A DNA stretch of 64,000 nucleotides. Origin: Prado023 sp963777855 (lineage in GTDB: Bacteria > Actinomycetota > Actinomycetes > S36-B12 > CAIYMF01). Where the stretch lies: positions 62,001-126,000 of the forward strand of contig CAVZRW010000002.1 in NCBI GenBank assembly GCA_963777855.1. Direction: 5' to 3'. The translations under genes were made by a program, and so were the position numbers. Below are positions 7,849 to 17,008 of this stretch, one piece after another; position 1 is the stretch's first letter; every line of letters starts with the position of its first letter. The notes below the pieces were generated by a model, which made no database searches, was not told the DNA's origin, and saw nothing but the letters and a program-made list of their open reading frames with translations.

Positions 7849-9382
7849 GCGCGGCGAACATCCCGTCGGTGTCGTGCTCCCCGGGCCACAGGCGCAGAAG
7901 CCCGTCCCGGTAGCCGGCCAGCTCCACGAGTTCCCCGCCGAGGCTGGGCACATCCGCGATCACTGCCTCGGTCTCGGCCAGGTGCGGCGAACACGTGGCG
8001 TAGAGCACCAGGCCGCCCGGGCGGACCAGCTCCATCGCGCGGCGGAGCAGCCGGCGCTGCAGGGCAGTCAGTCCGGTGAGGTCCTCCGGCGTGCGCCGCC
8101 ATCGTGACTCCGGGCGCCGGCGCAGCGCCCCCAAACCCGTGCATGGCGCGTCGAGCAGCACCCTGTCGAACCCGGAGCCGATCATCTCCACGAGGCGGCG
8201 ATCGGTTGCGTCGCCCACGACGCTGCGGTGCCGGCCATGGATCGGTCGCAGCGCCCGCGCCACCAGGTCGGCACGATGCGGGTGCAGCTCGAGGGCCGTG
8301 AGCGATCCCCCGCGGGCAGCCACCTGGCCGGCCAGCAGGGCGGCCTTGCCGCCGGGTCCGGCGCACATGTCCAGCCATCGATCATCGGGCCCGTCGAGCG
8401 CAGCGTCGGCCAGCGAGAGGGCCACCAGCTGGCTGCCCTCGTCCTGCACGCCGGCCGCACCCGTGGCGACCTCCGGGATCGAGGCCGGGTTCACGGCGTC
8501 GACCCGCACCGCCAGACGCGACCAGCGTCCCGGGCGGGCTGCCACGCCCTGCGCGGCCATCCGGTCCAGCAGCTCGTCACGGGTCAGGGTGCGCGCGACG
8601 AGGGTCACCTGGCCCGAAGCGTTGTCGGCCAGGAGCTCGGCCCGGGTGTCAGACCAGGTGCGACTGGGATGCGAGGCAGCCAGGGCGTCGTGGACAGCGC
8701 CGACGATCCATCGCGGGTGCGAGGCGCTCACGGCCAGGTTCCCGGCCGGGTCGTCCGCGAACGCGGGCAGCGCGCCGGACTCCTCGAGCCGCGCCAGCCA
8801 CGCCTCGGCCGATCCGCCGGCGGCCACGCGGCGCAGCACGGCGTTGGCGAACCCGGCGGCACCGGGGTGGACGACCTGGCGCACCAGCTCCACGGTCTCC
8901 CCCACAGCGGCGTGGTCGCCCACGCGCATCTCGTGCAGCTGGTGGACGCCGAGGCGAAGCGCGTCGAGCATCTCCGGCTGCACCTCGCCCAGCGGACGGT
9001 CCACGCAGGCGGCCAGCACGGCATCGTGACGACCCCGCCAGCGCAGCGCCCCGTAGCCCAGCTCGGTGGCGAAGCCGGCATCGCGGCCGGACAGCCGGTG
9101 GTGGGCCAGGATCCGCGGCCACACGATGTTGGCGTAGGCCTCGTCGCCGTCCACGGCGGCGAGCAGGTCGTAGGCCGCCCGCCGGGCAGGGTCCACCCGC
9201 CGGGGCCTGCCAGGCTTGGCGGTCGGCTTCCCGGTCGGCTTCCCGGTCGGCTTCCCGGTCGGCTTCCCTGTCGGCTTTCCACTTCTCCCGGACGGAGGCT
9301 TCGCAGGCCCCCCTGCCCCGCCCTGCTCAGCCAAGGCGCTCGCCCGGCTCCACGCGAACCCCGCGGACCCAGTCCCCGGCAC
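7829..9382 (-). CDS. rsmB: 16S rRNA (cytosine(967)-C5)-methyltransferase
   Basis: SAM-dependent m5C methylation of 16S rRNA. The N-terminal NusB-like domain begins near residue 60 (RRVDPARRAAYDLLAAV). The methyltransferase domain has the SAM loop DMCAGPGGKAALLAG and the two cysteines of the family, in LLDAPCTGLGALRRRPESRW and LYATCSPHLAETE. Length 517 is longer than usual because of an N-terminal tail carrying KPTG repeats. The start is uncertain: GTG 9382 overlaps fmt by 56 bases; a TTG at 9334, overlapping the fmt stop by eight bases, is an alternative. The 3' end overlaps the convergent MFS gene by 20 bases. Confidence 0.9.
   Translation of the reverse strand: MPGTGSAGFAWSRASALAEQGGAGGPAKPPSGRSGKPTGKPTGKPTGKPTGKPTAKPGRPRRVDPARRAAYDLLAAVDGDEAYANIVWPRILAHHRLSGRDAGFATELGYGALRWRGRHDAVLAACVDRPLGEVQPEMLDALRLGVHQLHEMRVGDHAAVGETVELVRQVVHPGAAGFANAVLRRVAAGGSAEAWLARLEESGALPAFADDPAGNLAVSASHPRWIVGAVHDALAASHPSRTWSDTRAELLADNASGQVTLVARTLTRDELLDRMAAQGVAARPGRWSRLAVRVDAVNPASIPEVATGAAGVQDEGSQLVALSLADAALDGPDDRWLDMCAGPGGKAALLAGQVAARGGSLTALELHPHRADLVARALRPIHGRHRSVVGDATDRRLVEMIGSGFDRVLLDAPCTGLGALRRRPESRWRRTPEDLTGLTALQRRLLRRAMELVRPGGLVLYATCSPHLAETEAVIADVPSLGGELVELAGYRDGLLRLWPGEHDTDGMFAALIRRMD
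9221..9280 (-). repeat. 12-bp tandem repeat in rsmB
   Basis: Five consecutive copies of a GGTCGGCTTCCC-type unit (the last one diverged), encoding Gly-Lys-Pro-Thr repeats in the basic N-terminal tail of RsmB. The unit length keeps the frame, so copy number could vary harmlessly. Confidence 0.9.
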
Positions 9383-10253
9383 CCATCAACTTCTTGCCCT
9401 CGGCCTTCACCTCGCCGAGGAGCACCGCGTGGGTCACGGTGCCGACCCAGACCCGGTTCTTCACCACCCGGATCTCCCCGGGCGCGAGGTCCAGGACCTG
9501 CGGGTCGGGGCGCACGGGGCCGATCTTGATCCGTTCTCCCCGGAACGTCGACCAGGCGCCGGGCGCCGGCGTGCAGCCGCGGATCAGCCGGTCGACGCGC
9601 ATCGCCGGGTCCTCCCAGCGCACGCGCGCGTCGTCCACGGTGATCTTGGGCGCGAGGCTCACGCCGTCGGCGGCCTGGGGGACGGGCACGAGCGCGCCGC
9701 GTTCGATGCCGTCGAGGGTGGCCACGAGCAGCCCGGCGCCGGAGACCGCCAGGCGGCCGAGCAGGTCCCCGGCCGTGTCGGTGGGCCCGATGGCGTCGGT
9801 CATCACGCCGAACACCGGACCGGTGTCCAGGCCCTCCTCGAGCAGGAACGTGCTGGCCCCGGTGACCTCGTCGCCGGCCATCACGGCGTGCTGCACCGGG
9901 GCCGCGCCACGCCAGGCAGGCAGCAGCGAGAAGTGCAGGTTGATCCAGCCGAACCGGGGGATCGCCAGGGCCGCCGGCGGGATGAGCCCGCCGTAGGCCA
10001 CGATCGGCGCCGCGTCCGGGGCGAGCTCGGCCAGGCGCTCGAGGAACTCGGGGTCGCGGGCGCGCGCCGGGCGAAGCACCTCGATGCCCTCAGCCATCGC
10101 CACCTCGGCCACCGGGGAGGGCACCATCGTGCGCCCGCGGCCCGCTGGCGCGTCGGGGCGCGTGAGGACCCCGACGACCTCATGCGGCGAGGCCAGGATC
10201 GCGCGCAGCGACTCGACGGCGACCTGGGGGGTTCCTGCGAACAGGACGCGCAT
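9327..10253 (-). CDS. fmt: Methionyl-tRNA formyltransferase
   Basis: Formylates initiator Met-tRNA with 10-formyl-tetrahydrofolate. The protein starts MRVLFAGTPQVAVESL, the standard N terminus, so ATG 10253 is chosen although the frame is open upstream into def. The formyl-transfer signature is visible in NLHFSLLPAWRGAAPVQHA and the following GDEVTGASTF. The C-terminal tRNA-binding domain starts near DDARVRWEDPAMRVDRL. Length is 308, normal. It is coupled to def by a TGATG one-base overlap; def removes the formyl group that Fmt adds, a classic functional pair. Confidence 0.95.
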   Translation of the reverse strand: MRVLFAGTPQVAVESLRAILASPHEVVGVLTRPDAPAGRGRTMVPSPVAEVAMAEGIEVLRPARARDPEFLERLAELAPDAAPIVAYGGLIPPAALAIPRFGWINLHFSLLPAWRGAAPVQHAVMAGDEVTGASTFLLEEGLDTGPVFGVMTDAIGPTDTAGDLLGRLAVSGAGLLVATLDGIERGALVPVPQAADGVSLAPKITVDDARVRWEDPAMRVDRLIRGCTPAPGAWSTFRGERIKIGPVRPDPQVLDLAPGEIRVVKNRVWVGTVTHAVLLGEVKAEGKKLMGAGDWVRGVRVEPGERLG

Positions 10254-10799
10254 CAGCCCAGGCCCGGTCGGATCGAGTGGGGGCTGAACCGCACCTGCGG
10301 GGCGGGCTGGCCGAACCACTGCGACTCGCGGATCTCCTTCATCGCCGCCTTGCGCGCGACCGGGTCCAGCCGGTCGACGAACAGGATCCCGTCGAGGTGG
10401 TCGGTCTCGTGCTGCACGCACCGGGCCAGCAGGTCCGAGCCCTCGACGGTGACCGGCTCGCCGTGCATGTTCATGCCCGTGGCGACCACGCGCAGCGCGC
10501 GCCGGGTGTCGTAGGCCAGCCCGGGCAGCGACAGGCAGCCCTCCTCGCCGTCCTGGAACTCCTCGGACAGGTCGAGGTTCGGGTTGATCAGGTGCCCCAC
10601 CACGTCATCGACCCAGTAGGTGAAGACCCGCAGCGAGACTCCGATCTGCGGGGCGGCCAGACCCACACCCGGGGCGTCGAGCATGGTGTCGGTCGAGGTC
10701 CGCGACGAGCTGGCGCAGCTCCTTGTCGAACGTCTCCACGGGCGCGGCCGGCGTGCGCAGGACGGGGTCGCCGAACAGGCGGATCGGTTGCAGCGGCAT
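10253..10799 (-). CDS. def: Peptide deformylase (one-base frameshift in this sequence)
   Basis: Metal-dependent removal of the N-formyl group from nascent proteins. The three family motifs are intact in one frame: GVGLAAPQIGV, EGCLSLPG (metal-ligand Cys) and HETDHLDG (metal-ligand His and catalytic Glu). The normal N terminus MPLQPIRLFGDPVLRTPA lies in another frame and joins at about 10690-10697, where removing one base restores DLTDTMLDAPG. The span is one base more than a multiple of three. A TAGAAT box six bases before ATG 10799 supports this start. I read this as a sequence error; a real null would be expected to be severely deleterious. Ends in a TGATG overlap with fmt. Confidence 0.88.
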
Positions 10800-10805
10800 C
10801 CGGCC

Positions 10806-10811
10806 ATTCTA
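10806..10811 (-). promoter_or_regulatory. Leaderless-type -10 element of def
   Basis: TAGAAT on the minus strand, six bases upstream of ATG 10799. It supports the start of def in the frame that the indel later leaves. Confidence 0.55.
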
Positions 10812-10840
10812 GGCCCGCAGGCTGACTGCGACCGTGCCGC

Positions 10841-13070
10841 TCACCGCAGCCGAACGGGGTCCATCCGCACGCCGACCCGGGTGGCCTGCCGCAGCGAGCG
10901 CGCCACCTGCGCCCGGTGCACCGCTGCCGACAGGGCCGCCCCGTCGGCCAGCGAGACGGCGAGCATCCAGCTCACGGAGTCCTCGGCGACGGGCAGGGGA
11001 CCCGAGAGGCGCAGCACCCGCCCGCCGAGCTCGTCGGCCAGCTCGTCGGCCAGCTCCCCGGTGGCCAGCGCCGGGCCGACCAGCTGGGCGACCCGCACCG
11101 CCGGGGGCAGGTGCAGCTGCACCCGTTCGTCGAGCTCCCGGTCGGCGTAGCCGCGCGGGTCCCAGCGCACGAGCGCCTGCACCTCGCGGACCTCGGGATC
11201 CCCCACCACCAGGACCCGCCCTGCGCGCCCCGCCGGTCGGACGAGCCCGGCTGCGGCGAACCAGCGCCGGAGCACGTCCTCGGCGGTGCGCAGCCCGGGC
11301 CGGGACAGGCTGGCGGCCGCGTCGAGCAGGACCAGTGCGGCGTAGCCCTCAGGCCCCGGGTCGGGCTCGGCGCCGGGGGTCGCCACGACGAGGCGCTCGC
11401 GCGCACCCCGGCGCTCGGGCAGGACCCGGATGTGGTCCTCGCCTGAGGAGGTGAGCACCACGACACCGGGCAGGGCCCGACCGAACTCCTCCGCGGTCCG
11501 GCGCACCCCCACCACGACTGCGCGCACCCGCTCCCCACGGCACACAGGGCAGTGCCAGGGCCCCTCCTGCGGGTGCTCGGCACAGACCGGCCGGCGCTCC
11601 GGCCCCTGGGCGCGCATGAGCACCCCGCAGGTGGGGCATCGGACCTGCTCGCGGCAGGACTGGCAGGCCAGCATCGGCAGGTAGCCGGCCCGGGGCACCC
11701 CGACGAGCACCGGGCCCGCGGCCACCCCGGCGCGCAGCACCTCGAGGGCCACCGAGGGGATCCGGTCGGCTGAGAGCGCAGGGTCCCCGTGGCCCAGGTC
11801 GGCGGCCACCTGGACGCGCGGCATGTGGGCGCGCAGCACCGGTCGGGGCAGGTCCACGATCGTCAGCCAGCCCGAGCGGGCCATCCGGGCGCCCTCGAGG
11901 GTGACGCTGCGCCCGGCGATGACCAGGGAGGCGTCGGTGGCGGCACTGCGCAGGGCCGCCACCTCACGGGCATGCCACCCCGGTGCCTGTGGCTCGGCCA
12001 GGGACTCGTCGCCGTCGTCCCACACGACGATCGCCCCGAGGTCCACCACGGGGGCGAAGACCGCCGCCCTCGTCCCCACCACGATCCGCGCGGCACCGGT
12101 CAGGATCCGCAGGAACGCGCGATAGCGGGCCTCGGGGCCGAGGTCGGCACCCAGGCGGATCACGGGGTCCTCGCCGTCGGCCTCCAGGGCTGCAGCGATG
12201 CGGGCGACGTCGGCTGCGTCGGGGGCCACGACCAGGACCCCGCGTCCACGGGCCCGCACGCGGTGGACGAGGTCGGCGATCCGCTGCTCGGCCGACTCGG
12301 CGGGCCCGGCCACCCACAGCGCCCGCATCGGCTGCGCCGCCCCGATCCCGGCCAGGAGCTCGCCCCCGGCGCGATAGGCGGTCCAAGCGGGTGGGACGGA
12401 CGTGGGTGGCGCCGCGGGGGCGGAGTCGTGCGCGGAACGGGCCGCGGGGGCGGGGGTGCCGGGGCTTGGGGTGCCGGGGCCCGGGTGTCGGGGCCTGGGG
12501 TGCCGGGGCCTGGGTGTCGGGCGTTGCCGTACTGGGTCCCTCGTCCGCAGCCGGGCTGCCGCCGGGTGGCGTCGGGCGCGTCGGGCTCACCCCGAGCACC
12601 CGGGCCTCCACGCGGGCGTGCCGGGGAGGCACCGCGAAGCGCAGCACGTCGGCCAGCACGCCGGCGTACCGGTCCGCCACCTCGCGGCACAGCGCGGCCA
12701 CCTCCGGGTTGAGCACCGCGGGGCCGTGCACGGAACTCAGCGGGACCAGCGCATGGTCGGACTGGGCGACCCGCTCCAGGAGGAAGCCGTCGATCAGCCG
12801 CCCCGACAGGCGCACGCGCACGCGCGCCCCGGGGACCGCTGACTCAGCCAGTGGCTCGGGAACCTCGTAGTCGAAGACGTGGTCGAGGTGGGGAACGGGT
12901 GTCATCAGCACCACGCGCGCGACCGGCAGGTCCGGGGCCGCGGGATGCCGCTTGGCCGGGCGCCGCCGCCCGGCCGGGCCAGACCCGGGGCGCACCGAGG
13001 CGGGGGCGATCAGGGCAATCTGCTCGGGCGGGTCCGGCATGGCGCCCGGGCGTGAGGGATCGGGACTCAT
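10841..13070 (-). CDS. priA: Primosomal protein N' (actinobacterial PriA, ATPase motifs missing; one frameshift)
   Basis: Replication-restart protein. The N-terminal DNA-binding domain reads LMTPVPHLDHVFDYEVPE and VRVRLSGRLIDGFLLER (up to about residue 170). The C-terminal part, from AWTAYRAGGELLAG on, has the zinc cysteines CQSCREQVRCPTCG and WHCPVC. Where helicase PriA has its Walker A there is only ALWVAGPAESAEQR, and the DEAH box is replaced by VWDDGDES, as in actinobacterial PriA generally, so helicase activity is unlikely. The two parts lie in different frames and join inside a Pro/Ala-rich GC repeat (about 12440-12510); the span is one base over a codon multiple. The start overlaps the GNAT stop by four bases. 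Confidence 0.85.
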
Positions 13071-14149
13071 CCGGCGTCGCCCGTCGGACGCTGGCGCTTC
13101 GGGGAACCATCCACCGCCCCACCTGCGCCCCGCACGTCGATGGTCCAGTGGGTGAAGGAGCGCACCACGCGCATCCCGAGGCGCTCGTAGAACGGCAGTG
13201 CCCCGCTGGTCGAGTCCGTCGACAGCGTCACGTGGGGGATGCCCCGGGCGTGGGCCTCGGCGAAGACCTGCTCCATGAGCAGCTGCCCGATACCCCGGCC
13301 GCGGACGTCCACGGAGGTGGCCAGCTTGTCGACCCAGGCCTCCTCGCCGTCGGTGAGCACGAATGCCGCTGCGACGATGCGTCCCCCACCGGGCTGCCCT
13401 GCCACTGCGCCGGCCCCCTCACTCCCGTCCAGCCCTGCGCCGAGCCCCTGGTCGAGCACCGCCAGCTGCAGGTCCTGCGGCAGGAAGCCCTCGCGGCGGG
13501 TCACCATCGCCTGCCAGGCCTCGATGCTCGTGGCCGGCCGGTCCGGCCCCTGGGTGAACGCCTGCGCGAGCAGGCCCAGGACCTCGGCCTCGTCCTCGAT
13601 CCGGAAGTCGCGCACCCGCATCCCCGGCACCGAACGCACGCCCGGGGCCGGGCCGGCGAGGTCGAGGTCGCGCCGCAGGATCCACGCGGTGCGCCCGGCA
13701 CGAGCCCCCGTGCCGCGCATCAGCGCCACCGCGTCGCGGCGCTCGTCGTCCACGGTCTGCCCGATCCGATCGGCTCCGAGCTCCGCGGCCCGCCCCACCG
13801 ACCAGTCGACCAGCGCCCGGCCCAGTCCCTGCCCACGCGCATCGGGGTGGACGTCGGCCCAGCGCGAGCGCGCGCCGGCCACCATGCCCCAGGCGACGAT
13901 CGGCCCCGTCGCCGCCGAGGCGCCCAACCCCACATCCGAGCCGAACCCCACACCCGAGCCCGAGTCCGCCCGCACCACGAGCGCATCACGCGCACGGTCG
14001 GCCAGCGCCAGGTCGGCCACCAGGTCGGCACGCTCGTACAGGGCCTGACCGCTGTCGAACGCCTCGCAGTGGCGCACCAGCGCCACCACGGCGTCGATGT
14101 CGGCGTCGGTCAGCGGCGCGGCCGTGAAGCCGGCGGGGAGCCGGATCAC
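13067..14149 (-). CDS. Double-domain GNAT N-acetyltransferase
   Basis: 360 residues with two GNAT folds in tandem. The first has acetyl-CoA motif VHPDARGQGLGRALV (about residues 115-130). The second has VDVRGRGIGQLLMEQVF followed by STDSTSGALPFYERLGM near the C terminus. Substrate unknown; similar two-domain proteins occur in mycothiol synthase and in many orphan acetyltransferases, but nothing here identifies mycothiol synthase. The GTG at 14149 forms a GTGA overlap with metK, and the stop overlaps priA by four bases, so it is embedded in the metK-priA transcription unit. Confidence 0.82.
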   Translation of the reverse strand: MIRLPAGFTAAPLTDADIDAVVALVRHCEAFDSGQALYERADLVADLALADRARDALVVRADSGSGVGFGSDVGLGASAATGPIVAWGMVAGARSRWADVHPDARGQGLGRALVDWSVGRAAELGADRIGQTVDDERRDAVALMRGTGARAGRTAWILRRDLDLAGPAPGVRSVPGMRVRDFRIEDEAEVLGLLAQAFTQGPDRPATSIEAWQAMVTRREGFLPQDLQLAVLDQGLGAGLDGSEGAGAVAGQPGGGRIVAAAFVLTDGEEAWVDKLATSVDVRGRGIGQLLMEQVFAEAHARGIPHVTLSTDSTSGALPFYERLGMRVVRSFTHWTIDVRGAGGAVDGSPKRQRPTGDAG

Positions 14150-15369
14150 AGCCCCGCTGCGGCCCTCAGGTCCTCGACGCGGTCGAGGCGCTCCCACGTG
14201 AACGTGGAGGCACCCGCCCCGGCACCGGCCCCGGTGCGGCCGAAGTGGCCGTACGCGGCGGTCGGGCGGTACTTGACCACCGAGGTGTCCAGCAGCTGGA
14301 GGTCACGGATGATCGCCCCGGGGCGCAGGTCGAACACCTCGAGCACGGCCGCCTGGATGGCCTCGTCCGAGCGCACCCCGGTGCCGAACGTCTCGACGAA
14401 CAGGCCCACCGGCTGGGCCTTGCCGATCGCGTAGGCGACCTGGACCTCGCACCGGCTGGCCAGGCCCGCGGCGACCACGTTCTTGGCCACCCAGCGCATC
14501 GCGTACGCCGCCGAGCGGTCCACCTTCGACGGGTCCTTGCCGGAGAACGCCCCGCCCCCGTGGCGCGCGAAGCCGCCGTAGGTGTCGACGATGATCTTGC
14601 GGCCGGTCAGGCCCGCATCACCCATCGGGCCGCCGGTCACGAACCGGCCGGTCGGGTTGATCAGCAGGCGCAGCGACGAGGTGTCGAGCTCGACGCCGGC
14701 GAGCACCGGCTCGACCACGAACTTGCGGATCTCGGGGGCCAGCTGGGCCTCGAGGTCGACATCGGCCGCATGCTGCGAGCTGACGACGATCGTGTCCAGC
14801 GTCACCGCGCGGGAACCCTCGTAGCCGATCGTCACCTGGGTCTTGCCGTCCGGGCGCAGGTACTCCAGCTCGCCGGACTTGCGCACGGCGGTGAGCTGCT
14901 CGGCCAGGCGGTGGGCCAGGTGGATGGGCAGGGGCATCAGCTCGGGGGTGTCGTCGCAGGCGAAGCCGAACATCAGGCCCTGGTCGCCGGCGCCCTGCCG
15001 GTCGAGGGCGTCGCTGGATCCCTCGACACGCTCCTCGAAGGCGTCATCGACACCCTGGGCGATGTCCGGGGACTGCTTGCCGATGGAGACCGACACGCCG
15101 CACGAGTCGCCGTCGAAGCCCTTCTCCGAGTGGTTGTAGCCGATCTCGAGGACCACGGCGCGCACGATGTCCATGACCTCCGCGTACCCGGAGGTGGTGA
15201 CCTCGCCGGCCACGTGCACCTGGCCGGTGGTCAGCAGCGTCTCGACGGCCACCCGCGAGCGCGGGTCCTGGCCGAGGAGGTCATCGAGGATCGCATCGCT
15301 GATCTGGTCGGCCATCTTGTCGGGGTGGCCCTCGGTGACGGACTCCGAGGTGAACAGGCGCACGGCCAT
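14146..15369 (-). CDS. metK: S-adenosylmethionine synthase
   Basis: Makes SAM from methionine and ATP; cytosolic tetramer needing magnesium and potassium. 407 residues, normal. Landmarks are GHPDKMADQISDAILD at the N terminus, GAGDQGLMFGFACDDT (about residue 125) and the P-loop-like GGGAFSGKDPSKVDRS (about 275). AGGAG lies seven bases before the ATG. No SAM riboswitch is visible in the 57-base gap to coaBC; a TAGAAT hexamer there overlaps the coaBC stop and may give metK its own promoter. SAM is used by RsmB further down the same strand. Confidence 0.97.
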   Translation of the reverse strand: MAVRLFTSESVTEGHPDKMADQISDAILDDLLGQDPRSRVAVETLLTTGQVHVAGEVTTSGYAEVMDIVRAVVLEIGYNHSEKGFDGDSCGVSVSIGKQSPDIAQGVDDAFEERVEGSSDALDRQGAGDQGLMFGFACDDTPELMPLPIHLAHRLAEQLTAVRKSGELEYLRPDGKTQVTIGYEGSRAVTLDTIVVSSQHAADVDLEAQLAPEIRKFVVEPVLAGVELDTSSLRLLINPTGRFVTGGPMGDAGLTGRKIIVDTYGGFARHGGGAFSGKDPSKVDRSAAYAMRWVAKNVVAAGLASRCEVQVAYAIGKAQPVGLFVETFGTGVRSDEAIQAAVLEVFDLRPGAIIRDLQLLDTSVVKYRPTAAYGHFGRTGAGAGAGASTFTWERLDRVEDLRAAAGL

Positions 15370-15423
15370 GACGGGACTCCTGGCGGGGCTGAGGCGACGA
15401 CGGCTCGCCGCGCGATGGGCGCG

Positions 15424-15429
15424 ATTCTA
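15424..15429 (-). promoter_or_regulatory. Possible -10 element for metK
   Basis: TAGAAT on the minus strand; its first three bases are the coaBC stop codon. It would place a transcription start about 48 bases before the metK ATG. No convincing -35 is seen. Confidence 0.3.
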
Positions 15430-16671
15430 GGTGCTGGCGGCCCGAAGACCGACCACGGCGTCCCAGATGCTGTGGGAGATGTCGGACTTGCTGCCCACGA
15501 TGGGGCCCTCGACCCCGCCGCCGGCGGTGAGCAGGTGGACCTCGTTGTCCGGCTGGCCGAACACCGCTCCCCCGGCGACGTCGTTGAGCACCAGCAGGTC
15601 GGCTCCCTTGCGGGCGAGCTTGTGCTGCGCATGGGTCATCGCGTCCGCCCCGGCGTCACCGGTCTCGGCGGCGAACCCGACCAGGATCGTGCTCAGGGCC
15701 ACCTGCCCGGAACCTCGGGCCGCCACCAGTCCGGCGAGGATGTCGGGGTTGCGCACCAGTGCGATCGGCTCGGGCACCCCGTCGCCGGAGTCGTCCTTCT
15801 TGATCTTGTCCCCGGCCACCCGCGCCGGGCGGAAGTCGGCCACCGCGGCGGCCATCACCACGACGTGGGCGTCGACGGCGGCGCCCAGGACTGCTTCCTC
15901 GAGCTCGCGCGCGGTGCCGACCGGCAGCACGCGCACCCCAGCCGGGGCGGGCAGCTCCACGTTGGCACTGACGAGGGTGACCCGCGCCCCCCGAGCGACC
16001 GCCGAGGCGGCCAGGGCGTACCCCTGGGTGCCGCTGGAGCGGTTGCCCAGGAAGCGCACCGGGTCCAAGGGCTCGCGGGTCCCCCCGGCAGAGATGACCA
16101 CGTGCAGTCCGGCGAGGTCGGCGCGGCCCCCCGTGTGCAGCACGCCGGCCACGACCGCGGCGATCGCCTCGGGCTCGGGCAGGCGACCGGGACCGGTGTC
16201 GGCGCCGGTGAGCCGGCCGACCGCCGGCTCCAGCACGAGGACGCCCCGCTCGCGCAGGGTCGCCACGTTGGCCCGGGTGGCGGGGTGGGCCCACATCTCG
16301 GTGTGCATGGCCGGGGCCATCACCACGGGGCAGGTCGCGGTCAGCAGGGTTGCGGTGAGCAGGTCGTCGGCGCGCCCGCTGGCAGCCCGGGCAAGCAGGT
16401 CGGCGGTGGCGGGGGCCACGACGACGAGGTCGGCACCCTTGCCGAGCGCGACGTGCTCCACGCCCTCGACGTCGTCCCAGACGGAGGTGTGCACCGGCTG
16501 GCCGGACAGGGCCGCCCAAGTGGCCCGGCCGACGAAGGACAGGGCGGACTCGGTCGGCACGACGCGCACGTCGAGGCCCGACTCGGTGAGCAGGCGCAGC
16601 AGGCTGGCGGCCTTGTAGGCCGCGATGCCGCCGGCGACACCGAGGATGACGCGCGGGCGCGCCGCGGTCAG
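15427..16671 (-). CDS. coaBC: Bifunctional phosphopantothenoylcysteine decarboxylase / PPC synthetase
   Basis: Two successive steps of coenzyme A synthesis from 4'-phosphopantothenate. The CoaC flavoprotein half opens RVILGVAGGIAAYKAASLL and has PAMHTEMW; the CoaB half follows from HVVISAGGTREPLDPVRFLG with NRSSGTQG. In-frame sequence coding for the conserved N terminus contains no ATG, GTG or TTG before a stop; the only initiator candidate is CTG at 16671, which overlaps the rpoZ stop as CTGA exactly as ATGA/GTGA do elsewhere in this window. From that codon the protein has 414 residues, the usual size. The first GTG (16569) would delete the start of the flavin fold. Confidence 0.9.
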   Translation of the reverse strand: MTAARPRVILGVAGGIAAYKAASLLRLLTESGLDVRVVPTESALSFVGRATWAALSGQPVHTSVWDDVEGVEHVALGKGADLVVVAPATADLLARAASGRADDLLTATLLTATCPVVMAPAMHTEMWAHPATRANVATLRERGVLVLEPAVGRLTGADTGPGRLPEPEAIAAVVAGVLHTGGRADLAGLHVVISAGGTREPLDPVRFLGNRSSGTQGYALAASAVARGARVTLVSANVELPAPAGVRVLPVGTARELEEAVLGAAVDAHVVVMAAAVADFRPARVAGDKIKKDDSGDGVPEPIALVRNPDILAGLVAARGSGQVALSTILVGFAAETGDAGADAMTHAQHKLARKGADLLVLNDVAGGAVFGQPDNEVHLLTAGGGVEGPIVGSKSDISHSIWDAVVGLRAAST

Positions 16672-16934
16672 TTCGACTCCTCGGCGATCGGCTCCGAGCT
16701 CAGCAGGCCCTCGTCGATCTCGCGCAGGGCGATGGACAGCGGCTTCTCCTGCACGTGGGTCTCCACGAGCGGGCCGACGTACTCGAGCAGGCCCTCACCG
16801 AGCTGGGAGTAGTAGGCGTTGATCTGCCGGGCGCGCTTGGCCGCGTAGATGACCAGCGAGTACTTGGAGTCGGTGGTCCCGAGCAGGTCGTCGATGGGCG
16901 GGTAGGTGATGCCCTCGGGCCGGATGCTGGACAC
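16668..16934 (-). CDS. rpoZ: DNA-directed RNA polymerase omega subunit
   Basis: Small RNA polymerase assembly subunit, 88 residues. It shows YPPIDDLLGTTDSKYSLVIYAAKRARQINAYY, the conserved omega core, and an acidic C terminus. The GTG at 16934 has AGGAGA six bases before it; the frame is open upstream but that part is the shadow of gmk. It lies between gmk and coaBC as in most actinobacteria. Confidence 0.95.
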   Translation of the reverse strand: MSSIRPEGITYPPIDDLLGTTDSKYSLVIYAAKRARQINAYYSQLGEGLLEYVGPLVETHVQEKPLSIALREIDEGLLSSEPIAEESN

Positions 16935-17008
16935 AGCGGTTCTCCTGGGATTTCGGTGTCGGGGTTCGCGCGGTCTGGGTTCGCGCGGGACCGGTCGGTT
17001 CGGGCGAG

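Noticed and set aside
15370..15426. SAM riboswitch upstream of metK
   Set aside because: The 57-base gap is too short and shows no riboswitch core.
14245..16812. An 855-residue plus-strand frame opposite metK and coaBC
   Set aside because: Antisense shadow; both minus-strand genes have clear motifs throughout.
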